Source: an uncultured Sphingomonas sp.
Lineage (GTDB): Bacteria; Pseudomonadota; Alphaproteobacteria; Sphingomonadales; Sphingomonadaceae
Length of the DNA stretch: 64,000 bases
Direction: 5' to 3'
Assembly: GCA_913777325.1 (NCBI GenBank)
Contig: CAJYSA010000047.1
Span: 62,001 to 126,000, forward strand
Part shown: positions 1 to 8,296 of the stretch, one piece after another
How positions within the stretch are numbered: position 1 is the first letter of the stretch
Layout: the number at the start of each line of letters is the position of its first letter
The notes under the pieces: model-generated
What the model was told of the DNA's origin: nothing
The model's input: only the letters and a program-made list of their open reading frames with translations
Databases searched by the model: none
Program-made: the position numbers and the translations under genes

Positions 1-2056
1 GCGACGGCTGCGGCGCGGGAGCCGGCGGGGTTTGTGTCAGGTCAGGCGCGAACAAGTCCCGAAGGCCATCCTCGCGCGGTGCGTAGCGGTCGGCGCGGAG
101 CGCCGCCCAATCCATCTCGGTCAGCGTGTCGAGCATCAGCTTTTCAGCCGCCGCTTCATTGTAGACCCGGCAGTCTAGGTAGTGGTTCTGCCGGCCGGGC
201 ATCACCATCCACCGGCGGTCCGGGAAGCCGTTGACCATCCGGACTTCGATCGTCTCGGCGGTCGCCTGCTCGAACCAGTCGGGCGGCGTGTCACGCGACA
301 AGTGCACCCGGCCGACCGGGGTCACCTCCGCCGTGCCGCCTTCCTCGGCAGCGTTGAACGCCTGCATCGTCGAGCGCAGGTAGCCGTACCAACTCAGCTT
401 GACGTTGCTGACGCCGACGATGTGCGCCTTGTCCTCGGCCTTCGATCCGGCGCGACCGGCGCGCCGGCCCTGCTGCTCGTAGCCGATCGCCTCGCCGCGC
501 CCGAGGATCGGGCGACCCCAGCCGGCACGACCGAATACCGCCAGGCGCCGGGGGCGCTTGGCGCAATAGGCCTGCGCGGCCGGCGTGTGGTAGCCGGCGT
601 CGATACACTCCCAGTCGATCGGCAGCACCTTCCCGCCGGGAAACGCAGTGCCGCGTTGCGAATATTCGTCGAGCGACCTCCACGCCCCCTCTCCGGGCAC
701 GTCGGTCGCGCCGGGCAGGAAACGGGCATCAAGCTGCCACGTCTCTTTACGGGGGCCGTGGCCGACCTTTTCGACGTAGATACCGTCACCCTGCACATCG
801 CCGCCCAGCGTCACCACCAGCGGGCCGACGGGCATTTGTCCGATGCCCCAATGTTGTTCGCGCAGCTTCATCAGCTGCTCGTAATCGGGCGTGTCGGTCG
901 CGACCTTGAAGGCGATGCCGCGCTTCAGGTTGGTCCACGTTTTCAGCTTCGATACATCGCCCTGCGCGTCGCGAAAGCCGACCGCCATCTCGCCCCACGA
1001 CTGGAACGTCGAGATTTCACCGGCGAGGTGGAAGCCCCGCTTGCGACTGGGCTGCATCCGGGCGCGGAATGCCTGAAAGGCTTCCTCGGTCAGAACACGC
1101 GGCACCGGCTTGTCGTCGATCCGGTCGGACAGCCACCCGTCCGGCCGCTTCATCTCCGGCTTGCGCCAGTGATCGATCTGCGCGCCGCAGCACGGTGCAA
1201 CCACATGCGCATGCTCGTGATCGCCATCGGCCCACTGCACGTCGCCCCATTCGATCAGGAAGCGGTCCGTGCATTCGGGGCAGCGCAGGTAGTAGCGGCG
1301 CCGGTCGCTCTTTTCGTACGCCGCCGCAATCTTGCTCGACCCCTCGATCGTGGGGGTGGAAATCTTGAGCCGTTTGGACAGACCGCGCGACCGCCATACC
1401 TTCAGGCGTTCGTCGATCATGCCTTCCGGACTGCCCTGCCCGTCGAGATCGGACGGGAACTGGTCGAGATCGTCTTCGACCGCGTATCGAACCGTGCGCT
1501 GCCGAAGCCCCGCCGCCGAGTTCGCACCTGCCAGCAAGATGTAGCCGCTCGACCGGCTAAACAGCACCTTCTTCGACGTCGAGCCGTCGCCGTTGGCCAG
1601 TCCCTGCGCGCGGATCGTGCCGCGACGCTCGGGATCCAGCTTTGGCGTGGCCTCAACCATTGGCCAGAACTTTTCCGCCGCCCAGTCGAGCGCGGCCTGA
1701 AAAGTCGCCTGGACGAACAGTACCGGCCCCGGCGCAAGGTCGCTGATGAAGCCCAGCCAGTTTTCCGCCGACGCGGAGCCACCCGACTGGGCGCACTTGA
1801 TGACCGAAATCTCCTCGCACGGATCGTGCGGCGAGAGCGCGTCCATGATCTCGACCAGTTCCGGCGCCGTGTCGTGGCTCCAGTCGCCGGGGATCGGCGC
1901 GTCTTCCGGGAACTTGCGGAAGCTCGCCGCCCACTCCGACACGGTCATGCGGGGCGGCGGTCGCAACGCATCTGCCAGTGCCTTGTTGAGGCGCCGGACG
2001 TTGCGGCGCAGGGCGGTGCCGCCGACCGTGCCGAACCGCCCGTAATCGAACCCCAT
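1..2056 (-). CDS. Phage terminase large subunit, GpA-like (partial)
   Basis: This is the packaging motor ATPase/nuclease that cuts concatemeric phage DNA and drives it into the procapsid. The frame is open for 685 codons from the ATG at 2056 and runs off the left edge, so the C-terminus is missing. An ATPase-type segment reads IKCAQSGGSASAENW around residues 86-100, where the GpA family has its atypical Walker A. A zinc-ribbon-like set follows with Cys259, Cys262, Cys289 and Cys290, as expected between the ATPase and nuclease parts of GpA. The start overlaps the small-subunit stop by one base (TGATG), the usual coupling of terminase pairs. The last visible residues are Pro/Ala-rich, so the end is probably near. 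Assignment to the lambda GpA family is firm; the packaging type (cos or headful) cannot be told. Confidence 0.9.
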   Translation of the reverse strand, partial: MGFDYGRFGTVGGTALRRNVRRLNKALADALRPPPRMTVSEWAASFRKFPEDAPIPGDWSHDTAPELVEIMDALSPHDPCEEISVIKCAQSGGSASAENWLGFISDLAPGPVLFVQATFQAALDWAAEKFWPMVEATPKLDPERRGTIRAQGLANGDGSTSKKVLFSRSSGYILLAGANSAAGLRQRTVRYAVEDDLDQFPSDLDGQGSPEGMIDERLKVWRSRGLSKRLKISTPTIEGSSKIAAAYEKSDRRRYYLRCPECTDRFLIEWGDVQWADGDHEHAHVVAPCCGAQIDHWRKPEMKRPDGWLSDRIDDKPVPRVLTEEAFQAFRARMQPSRKRGFHLAGEISTFQSWGEMAVGFRDAQGDVSKLKTWTNLKRGIAFKVATDTPDYEQLMKLREQHWGIGQMPVGPLVVTLGGDVQGDGIYVEKVGHGPRKETWQLDARFLPGATDVPGEGAWRSLDEYSQRGTAFPGGKVLPIDWECIDAGYHTPAAQAYCAKRPRRLAVFGRAGWGRPILGRGEAIGYEQQGRRAGRAGSKAEDKAHIVGVSNVKLSWYGYLRSTMQAFNAAEEGGTAEVTPVGRVHLSRDTPPDWFEQATAETIEVRMVNGFPDRRWMVMPGRQNHYLDCRVYNEAAAEKLMLDTLTEMDWAALRADRYAPREDGLRDLFAPDLTQTPPAPAPQPS

Positions 2057-2634
2057 CACGCCGCCTCCGCTGTCTCCTCCTCGTCTTCATCATCAAGCGC
2101 GCCACCCGCGATGGCGCTCGCCAGCGCCGCGAACGCCTTGTCGGTCGCTTCGTCGAGCAGCGCCATGATGGCGCGTGGCTCACGCTCGGCCGCCAGGCGC
2201 TCGGCCCGCGCCCGCAATTCTGCCTGCACCCGCTCACGCGCCATGCGGCCGAGGTGACCGAGGCGGCGCTCCGCCTCGATGGCCGGCACCAGTTCGCGCG
2301 CCGCCTCGGCGTTCTTCATGCGCTTGCCGACGAGGTCTTCCTCCGCAACCTCCGCACGGACGCGGGCGAGGTTGCGCTGCTGGAGCGGCGAGCCGTCGTC
2401 CGTGTCGCCGTCGAGCGGCAGGGCGGGCGCGGTTTCCGCCGCCGTGGCGGGCCGACCGCGCATCGGATCGAGTTTCGCGTTCAGGCGCGCTTCGCTGCGA
2501 CCGACGTCCACCATAGGACGGCCGTCAGCGCCCTCGGCGAACACGAGCAGCCCGGCCTTTTTCCAGTTGCTGACCGCCGATTTTCCCACGCCGCGTCGTG
2601 TCGCGAACTGGGCTTGGGTCATCAGGTCGACCAC
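2056..2634 (-). CDS. Phage terminase small subunit, Nu1-like
   Basis: A 192-residue protein that should recognise phage DNA and recruit the large subunit. The N-terminus (residues about 4-40) is a winged-helix/HTH of the Nu1 kind, with TQAQFATRRGVGKSAVSNW followed by a basic turn. The middle is helical and rich in charged residues (ERRLGHLGRMARERVQAEL), suited to oligomerisation, and the end is an acidic tail (DDEDEEETAEAA). Gene order (small then large, with one-base overlap) supports the call. An alternative start two or three codons later is possible, but the chosen ATG begins the HTH correctly. Confidence 0.8.
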   Translation of the reverse strand: MVDLMTQAQFATRRGVGKSAVSNWKKAGLLVFAEGADGRPMVDVGRSEARLNAKLDPMRGRPATAAETAPALPLDGDTDDGSPLQQRNLARVRAEVAEEDLVGKRMKNAEAARELVPAIEAERRLGHLGRMARERVQAELRARAERLAAEREPRAIMALLDEATDKAFAALASAIAGGALDDEDEEETAEAA

Positions 2635-2970
2635 TAGGCTCCCTCGTTCACTGGCGTGAACAGTTCAGTTCACGAAGTTCATAATCATAAAACCCGTATG
2701 AACCCTAAGATCGTGCGCTCAGCACCACCGCACACCCCGGCGCCCCCCGGGAAGGACCCGTTTGGGGTGGGGGTCGTGCCCGCCCGCGCGCCAGCGGCGG
2801 GCGCGGGGAGCAGACGGAAAAGCACGAAGGGCGCCCAAGCCGAAGCCGAGGCGCCCTTCGCGAAGGTTCAGGAGAGGATGCCCGCCGGTCACACGTTCCG
2901 CCGAACATATCGGTGAATAAGCTCAACACCCCCTAGAGACGAACAACCATTATTTGCGATCATGCACATT
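2635..2970. other. Non-coding spacer between late regulator and terminase genes
   Basis: No convincing gene lies in these 336 bases; short open frames on the plus strand have poor composition. The part beside the terminase start (2640-2700) is AT-richer than its surroundings and repeats GTTCA/GTGAAC-like words, which would suit a late promoter reading leftward. The centre is a GC-rich stretch of G and C runs, and a strong hairpin lies at 2825-2860. The stretch probably separates early and late transcription units. Confidence 0.5.
2825..2860. terminator. Hairpin, possible transcription terminator
   Basis: A perfect 11-bp inverted repeat (CGAAGGGCGCC at 2825-2835 and its complement at 2850-2860) encloses a 14-base loop. 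Neither side has a long T run, so it is a weak intrinsic terminator at best. It lies between the end of the early operon and the terminase genes, where phages often place a terminator that an antiterminator must overcome. Confidence 0.4.
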
Positions 2971-3468
2971 CTAGGGATTGACGCACTCTAGGCGCGCATT
3001 TCCGCGCCTTTCGGCCCTTTCGATGTGCCCGCATATCGCCCGCAAGGCCCGCCCGTAGCGCATTCGCAACGTGTCGGGCTGCACCTCGTCGCCCGTATCG
3101 CGCCGCCAGTCGCCCGCCACATCGCCCCATGCGGGGCACGCGGTGCGCTCCCGATCCATCTGGCGCAGCACCATCCCGATCAGCTTGCGTTCGCGCGGCG
3201 CCACCCGCTCGATCCAGCCCAGCGCCGCCTCCATCCGCGCCACTTCCTCCACGGTCAGCCCAGGCAGTCGGCGCGGGGCGTCCGCTTCCATGTCGCCATA
3301 GTCGCCGAACATCGTGTGACGACGCAGCGCCGGCCACAGTGCCTTGACCTTCATCCACCCGGCCTCCCGGTCGGGCAGCCGGCGCAGGAATGACCATGCT
3401 TCCAGCAACCGCGCCTCCACCCCTTCGAACGTCACGCCGCCTTCGGCTGCGATCCTATCCCCAATCAC
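2971..3468 (-). CDS. Phage protein, DUF6362-like; candidate late-gene regulator
   Basis: The 165-residue frame is started at the GTG at 3468 because a good ribosome site (AAGGGA) lies six bases before it; the longer open frame upstream runs through repeats and has poor composition. The protein has an N-terminal helical part (LLEAWSFLRRLPDREAG, then LWPALRR) typical of what I recall as DUF6362 in alphaproteobacterial phages. A C-terminal part resembles sigma-70 region-4 or ArpU-type helix-turn-helix regulators (TLRMRYGRALRAICGHIE). Its position, after the replication genes and just before terminase, is where many temperate phages carry an antiterminator or late activator. Function is inferred from fold and position only. 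Confidence 0.6.
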   Translation of the reverse strand: MIGDRIAAEGGVTFEGVEARLLEAWSFLRRLPDREAGWMKVKALWPALRRHTMFGDYGDMEADAPRRLPGLTVEEVARMEAALGWIERVAPRERKLIGMVLRQMDRERTACPAWGDVAGDWRRDTGDEVQPDTLRMRYGRALRAICGHIERAERRGNARLECVNP

Positions 3469-3800
3469 ACCAATTCCCTTTGATAGTACGGATAGACGGA
3501 TAGTTAGAGGGGTAGGGGTCGCACACACACACACAGGCGCGCACCTTAGCCCCTGAACCCCGAAAAACGCGCCGTACCTGCCGTAACCCGCCGTAATGCG
3601 CGGAAGTCCTCGCCTTTCGGGGACGGACGGTTGAGCGCGAACCCGCCGCCGGATCCCCCTTAACCCGCCGTCAACGCCCCTGCCGGGCGCCGCACCGGGC
3701 CGGTTCATGCGGACAGCCGACCCCCATCGCCGGCACACGCCGCACGCGTTGCTCCATTACGGAGGGTTAGGTCAACTGTCCGTGAACCTGCCGTTCGGCA
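3469..3800. other. Repeat-rich non-coding region, possible phage origin or promoter
   Basis: This 332-base gap separates the helicase gene from the candidate late regulator. It holds three GATAG words at 8-9 base spacing (3481-3507), a (CA)7 run (3522-3535), and three direct repeats starting GCCGTA at 3571, 3580 and 3590. The word TACGGAGGGTT occurs at 3758-3768 and recurs at 3834 and 5060 inside the adjacent helicase gene. The rest is GC-rich with no credible gene. Iteron-like repeats beside a D5-type helicase suggest a replication origin; a late promoter is the other option. Confidence 0.45.
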
Positions 3801-5408
3801 TCATGGCGGCATATCGTCATCCTCGATCGGCGCTACGGAGGGTTGCGATTGCCCTCCCTCAACAGGGGGGCCGGGGGGCGCGAGGCCCGCCGCCATGAAC
3901 TGGCCGTGTTCGCGCAGCTTGATGCCCTTGCGCCAGCGGTTGCCCTTGCTGTCCTTCACGGCGGCATGTTGCTTGTCGCGCAACGCGCGCCCGAACGCGG
4001 TCGACGACATGACGTGTTCGCGCCCGCCGGCCTCGCACCAGTTCTTGAAATGCGTATAGAGGGCGTTCGACGATTCCTGCGCGTTCGGGTCTTTGGTGTC
4101 GCACCACTCGCCCATCCATTCGAGCAGCGGGGAACTGTCGGCCCAGAAGTCCGCCAGCACCGCCGCCATCGCCGCCGGTTGCGGCACGACGCGCGTCGAC
4201 AGCCAGGCGAGCGCCCCCTTGATCAGCCAGTTCAGGATGCCCGGCTTTTCGGCCTTCAGGTTCGCCAGCACGATGTCGATCGGCATCGTGCCCGCAGGCG
4301 TATCCTCCACCGCGACCCGCCATTGATACAGCTTGAAGCGCCGCCGGAAGCCCTTGTCGTCGGAAGGCGCGCGCGGGATGATGTTGCATTCGACGTGCAG
4401 CTTGAACCGGGGGGTGAAAGTGACTTCGGTCGTGGCGTTGGCGCCGCGCGCGGTCACCAGCGAGCCGGTGATTTGCTTGATCGTACCTCCGTCCCACACC
4501 GATCGCCCCTCGGGTTCGTCCGAGGTGACGAAGCGCACGTCGCCTTTCAGCCGCACCAGATCGGATCGATGCTCCGCCCCGCCCTTCTGGTTCGTCGCCT
4601 GAAGGAACGTCTTGATGCCGGCGTGCCGGTAATAGTCGCCGTGCAGATCGGCGAGCGCCATATGCGTCACCGACTTGCCGTCGCCGCCCTTGCCCTGATG
4701 GACATAGAACGCCTGATCCGACGTCAGCCCCGTCAGGCTATAGCCGTACAGGATGCGGAAGCCGTCGAGCTGCTCGACGTCCGGCGTCAGCATCATGAGG
4801 CGATCGTCCCAGAACGGACACGTCGCCTCAGGGTCATATTCGACGTTCGCGACCTGCATCAGCATGTCGGCCTGATCGTGATCGGATGCGACCACGTGCC
4901 ACGTCTTGTCGTCGCGCTGGCGGAAGCGCAGCGTCTTGTTCAGGACGTTGTACGCCAGCGGATCGGTATCGAAATCGGCCAGCATCACCATGATTAGCGC
5001 GCGCGCCTGTTTCAGCATCCCCGCCGTCATGCTGGCGCTGCCCGAGCGCACGGCGTGGGTACGGAGGGTTTTGACCCGTTCCTGCGCGATTTCGGGCACG
5101 CACCACGCGCCGAAGCGCTTTTCCAGCTTCACCGCATCCTGCGCGATCTCACCCAACGCCTCCGCCTCCAGGTCGATATGCTCGACCACGGAATGCGCCA
5201 TGCGCTGCGCCTCGATCGCGCCGCGCTCCAGCGACCAGCGCCGGCCGTCATAGTGCGCGAACATCTGCACGTCTTCGACCCACAGCAGCCGGCCCATGGA
5301 GATCGCGACCAATCGCTTGGCGTTCCCCAGATCGGACGCATCGAGCCACGCCATTCCCAGCGGGTCTGGCGGCGTCATCGGAATCATCATCCCCCCGTTA
5401 CCTGTCAT
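3801..5408 (-). CDS. D5/P4-family phage replicative helicase (primase C-terminal type)
   Basis: A 535-residue superfamily-3 ATPase that would unwind phage DNA at its origin. The region before residue 230 matches the D5_N type of domain. The Walker A is GKGGDGKS at residues 239-246, the form typical of the P4/D5 family (GxGxNGKS-like), followed by the VTSDEPE segment (Walker B area) and the NIIPRAPSDDKGFRRRF segment with the arginine expected of SF3 motifs C and beyond. The C-terminal 100 residues look like the winged-helix end of such proteins. There is no primase active site here: priming is supplied by the separate CHC2/Toprim gene at 6488-7687. The ATG at 5408 overlaps the upstream stop (ATGA), which fixes the start. 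Confidence 0.88.
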   Translation of the reverse strand: MTGNGGMMIPMTPPDPLGMAWLDASDLGNAKRLVAISMGRLLWVEDVQMFAHYDGRRWSLERGAIEAQRMAHSVVEHIDLEAEALGEIAQDAVKLEKRFGAWCVPEIAQERVKTLRTHAVRSGSASMTAGMLKQARALIMVMLADFDTDPLAYNVLNKTLRFRQRDDKTWHVVASDHDQADMLMQVANVEYDPEATCPFWDDRLMMLTPDVEQLDGFRILYGYSLTGLTSDQAFYVHQGKGGDGKSVTHMALADLHGDYYRHAGIKTFLQATNQKGGAEHRSDLVRLKGDVRFVTSDEPEGRSVWDGGTIKQITGSLVTARGANATTEVTFTPRFKLHVECNIIPRAPSDDKGFRRRFKLYQWRVAVEDTPAGTMPIDIVLANLKAEKPGILNWLIKGALAWLSTRVVPQPAAMAAVLADFWADSSPLLEWMGEWCDTKDPNAQESSNALYTHFKNWCEAGGREHVMSSTAFGRALRDKQHAAVKDSKGNRWRKGIKLREHGQFMAAGLAPPGPPVEGGQSQPSVAPIEDDDMPP

Positions 5409-5821
5409 ACTTGGTTGCGCGCCGCGCGCGCGCCCGCCGCCAGCGCCAGCGCGCGCTGCATCGTCTTTTGCGAGGCGTTCAGTTTCTTCTCGACCTGATC
5501 TTCGGGCGCGAAGATGGCGAGCAGCGCCCGATCACGCGCGCTGTCCATCATCTTGTCGAAGCCGGTTTCGGCGCCGTCATAGACGGTGCGGTAGAGATCC
5601 CAGATCGCCTCGGCGTCGTCGACCTTTTCGCGCCCATGCTTCTCGATCTTGCGTATCCAGCGAGCGACCTCGCGTATCTTGGTCCCATCGAACCCGCGCG
5701 ACTTCGCCTCCTTGCACTCGTCGGCGATATCGCTGTTGAGCGCCGCCACTTCATCCATCAGCGTCTTCACGCGATTGATGAAGTTGATCAGCAGTTGCTT
5801 GGACTGGCCGTCGTCGCTCAC
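5405..5821 (-). CDS. Phage GapR-like DNA-binding protein (DUF2312)
   Basis: A 138-residue protein whose first 80 residues match DUF2312, the family of Caulobacter GapR. That nucleoid protein binds overtwisted AT-rich DNA ahead of moving polymerases and assists topoisomerases. Visible signs are the N-terminal helix (LLINFINRVKTLMDEVAALN), the conserved ECKEAKSRGFDGTKIREV segment and the basic WIRKIEKHGREK stretch. The C-terminal 55 residues are an additional helical part with a basic end not found in GapR, which is about 90 residues. The GTG at 5821 overlaps the previous stop (GTGA), and the stop overlaps the helicase ATG, so it is coupled to phage replication genes. A role in relieving supercoils during phage replication or transcription is inference. 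Confidence 0.8.
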   Translation of the reverse strand: MSDDGQSKQLLINFINRVKTLMDEVAALNSDIADECKEAKSRGFDGTKIREVARWIRKIEKHGREKVDDAEAIWDLYRTVYDGAETGFDKMMDSARDRALLAIFAPEDQVEKKLNASQKTMQRALALAAGARAARNQV

Positions 5822-6495
5822 GACGCTCCACGCAGCACCAGAGCCGCGCGCTCCGCTCGCCCCTCCACCAGCGTCCGCAGATCGTCGTCGGCGTCGATCG
5901 TGAACATCAACAACGCGGTCGCGCCCTCCGCACCAGCATCGCACGCGAAGAACCCGCATTCGCTGAACCGATCATCCGGCGTGCCGATCGGCGCAAAAAT
6001 CAGCGGCGGCTTGCCTTCGCCTTCGATCGGCTCACCATCGTCGCCGCGCGGCCATTCCTCCAGTTCGTGTCGCCAGTGCCCGGCGCGAAGAGTGCCGGCC
6101 GTTGCGCGCAACGCCGCGATGGCCGGCGGCACGATGTCCGAGCCGAACCGATGCAGACAGGTCAGCCAGTTCGATCGACCGTATGGCGAGATCGGCACCG
6201 CACAATCCGCCGTCGCCTCGGCGACGATCAGGTCCAGCAGGCCCGACGCCAGATGGTGCTCGGACGGAGCGGTCGCCGCGACGACAAACGCCCCGGTCAA
6301 GTCCCCGTCCAAGCTCTGGAACAGCGGCAGCACCTTGCCAGCGTCGCCAGGCGAAAAGCACCGCCCCAGCCCGCCCAGCGCCTCCTGCTCCCGCAGCAAT
6401 TCGTTGATGCGCGCCGAATCCTTCGACCATTCGAGCGTGTTGATCTCGGCAGTGATCCGGCTAAACTTCTCGATCAGATCGATCGCGTCACGCAT
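5818..6495 (-). CDS. Phage hypothetical protein
   Basis: A 225-residue protein I do not recognise. It begins with a helical stretch (residues 1-40) and has a middle segment with Gly/Ala and aromatic residues. Its second half is acidic (EEWPRGDDGEPIEGEG) and ends in a DADDD run. No signal peptide, membrane segment or catalytic motif is evident. Its start overlaps the primase stop by eight bases and its stop overlaps the GapR-like start by four, so it belongs to the replication operon and may be an accessory replication factor or ligand-binding protein. Confidence 0.6.
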   Translation of the reverse strand: MRDAIDLIEKFSRITAEINTLEWSKDSARINELLREQEALGGLGRCFSPGDAGKVLPLFQSLDGDLTGAFVVAATAPSEHHLASGLLDLIVAEATADCAVPISPYGRSNWLTCLHRFGSDIVPPAIAALRATAGTLRAGHWRHELEEWPRGDDGEPIEGEGKPPLIFAPIGTPDDRFSECGFFACDAGAEGATALLMFTIDADDDLRTLVEGRAERAALVLRGAS

Positions 6496-7687
6496 CGGCC
6501 CTCTCCCTCACGGCATCGTTGAAATCCTGACCCATGCGCGGGCGCACGGCGCGCGCGTGGCATCCCTTTGCCCGCCACGACTGGACGACGAGCGCGCTGC
6601 ACACCGTCGCCCGTTCGGCCTGCGTGATCGCGCGCATGACGACCGGCCCGCGCCGATGCTCGATCACCGGCATTCCGCGATGCCGCCCGGTGCGGGGATC
6701 GCGCGGCCCGCGCAGCGGCTTCATGTCCGCATCGATCAGCGCCGTGACCGGCCCGCTGCGCGCGAACGCGATCCCCGGCGCATCAAGGTCGACGCGCGGA
6801 TCGTACAGCGGCCACGCGCCGCCCCGGCCGAGCAGCAATTGCCCTTGCATGTTGTCCAGGCTCAACGCGGCCAGCCCGCAGGCATCCGCCCCCGCCCCGG
6901 CCATCGCCATGCCCGAGAAGACGGTTTCCAGCCCCTCGCCGTCGAACAGCGGCACGATGTCGCGCGGACGCCCCAGCACGACGGCGCCGCCGCCCGCCTC
7001 GCCCAGCATCTTGCGATCGGGATAGGCCGAGCCGTCGGCGCGCTGCCGCACCATCTTGCCCATCAGGTCGGGGCGCAGGAACGTGACGTGCACGCCGATC
7101 GGCGCCCAGGTCGGCACGCGCCGCACCAGCGCGACGATCGCCGACGCCTGCGGGACCGATGTCGGCTTGCGATCCGCGCGCCACGCGGCGATCGGCCCCA
7201 TGCTGACGAAGCGCAGGTCGCGCAGCCGGTCGTCGGTCAGCACCGCCGCCGGCACCCCGCGCGACCGCATATAGACCCGGATGGCGTCGCGATCCGGTCG
7301 ACCGGCATCCCACAGGAACCGCCCGAAAACGGCCGGCTCGATCGGCGGCGCCCCGCTCCGATGCGGTCGCTCGACCTTCCGGCGCTGCACCGGTGCCGCA
7401 TCAAGGCCGGACAGGCCGTGGTCGCCCTCCAGCCGCTCGATCGTCTCACGAAATGTCAGGCCGTAATAATCGCGCACGAACTTGATGACGTCGCCCGACC
7501 ACTGACAGCCCCAGCATTTCGCCCGCCCGTTGTCCGCGTCGACCGCGAAGCTATCCGACTTCGATCCATGAAACGGGCATTGCCCGCGCGGCTTGCCGCC
7601 ACGACTGAGCTTCACGACGGCGCCGATCACGTCCGCGATGTCGATCCCGGCGCGGATCGCATCGATTCGAGGCTGATAGAGCGACAC
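6488..7687 (-). CDS. Phage DNA primase, CHC2 zinc finger plus Toprim
   Basis: A 399-residue DnaG-like primase that would make RNA primers for phage replication. The zinc-binding domain has Cys37, His40, Cys58 and Cys61 (CPFH...CWGC). A Toprim-type domain follows, with FDGEGLETV around residues 248-256 supplying the first acidic residue, and a later LIDADMK segment supplying the DxD. No helicase domain is fused, in agreement with the separate D5-type helicase downstream. The start is GTG at 7687, only three bases after the methyltransferase stop. Confidence 0.85.
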   Translation of the reverse strand: MSLYQPRIDAIRAGIDIADVIGAVVKLSRGGKPRGQCPFHGSKSDSFAVDADNGRAKCWGCQWSGDVIKFVRDYYGLTFRETIERLEGDHGLSGLDAAPVQRRKVERPHRSGAPPIEPAVFGRFLWDAGRPDRDAIRVYMRSRGVPAAVLTDDRLRDLRFVSMGPIAAWRADRKPTSVPQASAIVALVRRVPTWAPIGVHVTFLRPDLMGKMVRQRADGSAYPDRKMLGEAGGGAVVLGRPRDIVPLFDGEGLETVFSGMAMAGAGADACGLAALSLDNMQGQLLLGRGGAWPLYDPRVDLDAPGIAFARSGPVTALIDADMKPLRGPRDPRTGRHRGMPVIEHRRGPVVMRAITQAERATVCSALVVQSWRAKGCHARAVRPRMGQDFNDAVRERADA

Positions 7688-7690
7688 GGA

Positions 7691-8296
7691 TCAGGCCGCT
7701 TTCCAGTCGAGCCAGCCCAATTGCGGCGGGCCTTCGTGTCCATGCTCCCAGACGAACCAAGCGAAGGCGATCACGCCATGCCCGTCGCCATCGCCAGCCT
7801 GCCGCCCGCGCGCCATCGGCACCCGGCGGGACATGACCCAGACGCGCGCCAGCGGCGTGTTCGCGAACCAGCGCTGGCGCTCGATGCCTTCAAGAAACGC
7901 CAGCCGTAGAAAGAGCGCGACCTTGCCGCCCGGCGTGCGGGTCAGCAGCAACGCCCGATCGCCGAACTCCCGCGCCCAGCGGAACGGCGGGTTGGTCACG
8001 ATATGCGGCGCGCGCGGCGCCCATTCCATCAGGAAGTCGCGCCCACCCTCGCCATAACCCCGGTCGATCAGGTCCGTCGACACGACGTCATGACCCGCGT
8101 CGGTCAGGACGCGCGACATTGCGCCGTCACCACACGCCGGCTCCCAGATCGGACCATCGAACGCTTCGACGGTCAGCAGCGCGCGCGTCGCCGCCGGATG
8201 CGTCGGATAGAAATCGTGCGTCTCGCGATTGACCGGATCGTCGGTCTGAGCACGCGAGAAGGCGCTGCCAGCCGCAGCGGATGGCGGCTTCGTCAT
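7691..8296 (-). CDS. Phage DNA methyltransferase-like protein
   Basis: A 201-residue Rossmann-fold methyltransferase. The SAM-binding motif I is EPACGDG at residues 52-58 and the catalytic motif is NPPF at 102-105, the set for amino-group (N6-adenine or N4-cytosine) DNA methylation. The spacing is that of small solitary phage enzymes and no nuclease gene is nearby, so it is probably an orphan that protects phage DNA or marks it. The DFYPTHP segment at residues 28-34 is typical of this phage group. The ATG at 8296 is chosen over the one five codons earlier because it overlaps the upstream stop (ATGA). Confidence 0.8.
   Translation of the reverse strand: MTKPPSAAAGSAFSRAQTDDPVNRETHDFYPTHPAATRALLTVEAFDGPIWEPACGDGAMSRVLTDAGHDVVSTDLIDRGYGEGGRDFLMEWAPRAPHIVTNPPFRWAREFGDRALLLTRTPGGKVALFLRLAFLEGIERQRWFANTPLARVWVMSRRVPMARGRQAGDGDGHGVIAFAWFVWEHGHEGPPQLGWLDWKAA

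Noticed and set aside
182-2257. Long plus-strand open frame across the terminase region
   Set aside because: It is the antisense shadow of the GpA-like gene; its translation is an Arg/His/Ala-rich mix without motifs, and the minus-strand frame carries all the terminase signs.
2656-2916. Plus-strand ORF in the terminase spacer
   Set aside because: No ribosome site, poor composition, and it runs through a hairpin and G-runs.
3469-3738. N-terminal extension of the DUF6362-like gene
   Set aside because: The extension is translated from tandem repeats and a CA run; a GTG with a good ribosome site begins at 3468.
3843-4997. Plus-strand frame opposite the D5-type helicase
   Set aside because: High-GC antisense frame with no motif, while the minus strand encodes a clear P4/D5 ATPase.
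5411-7909. 832-codon plus-strand frame opposite the phage primase
   Set aside because: Composition is antisense-like and no ribosome site is present; the minus strand has CHC2, Toprim and DUF2312 features.
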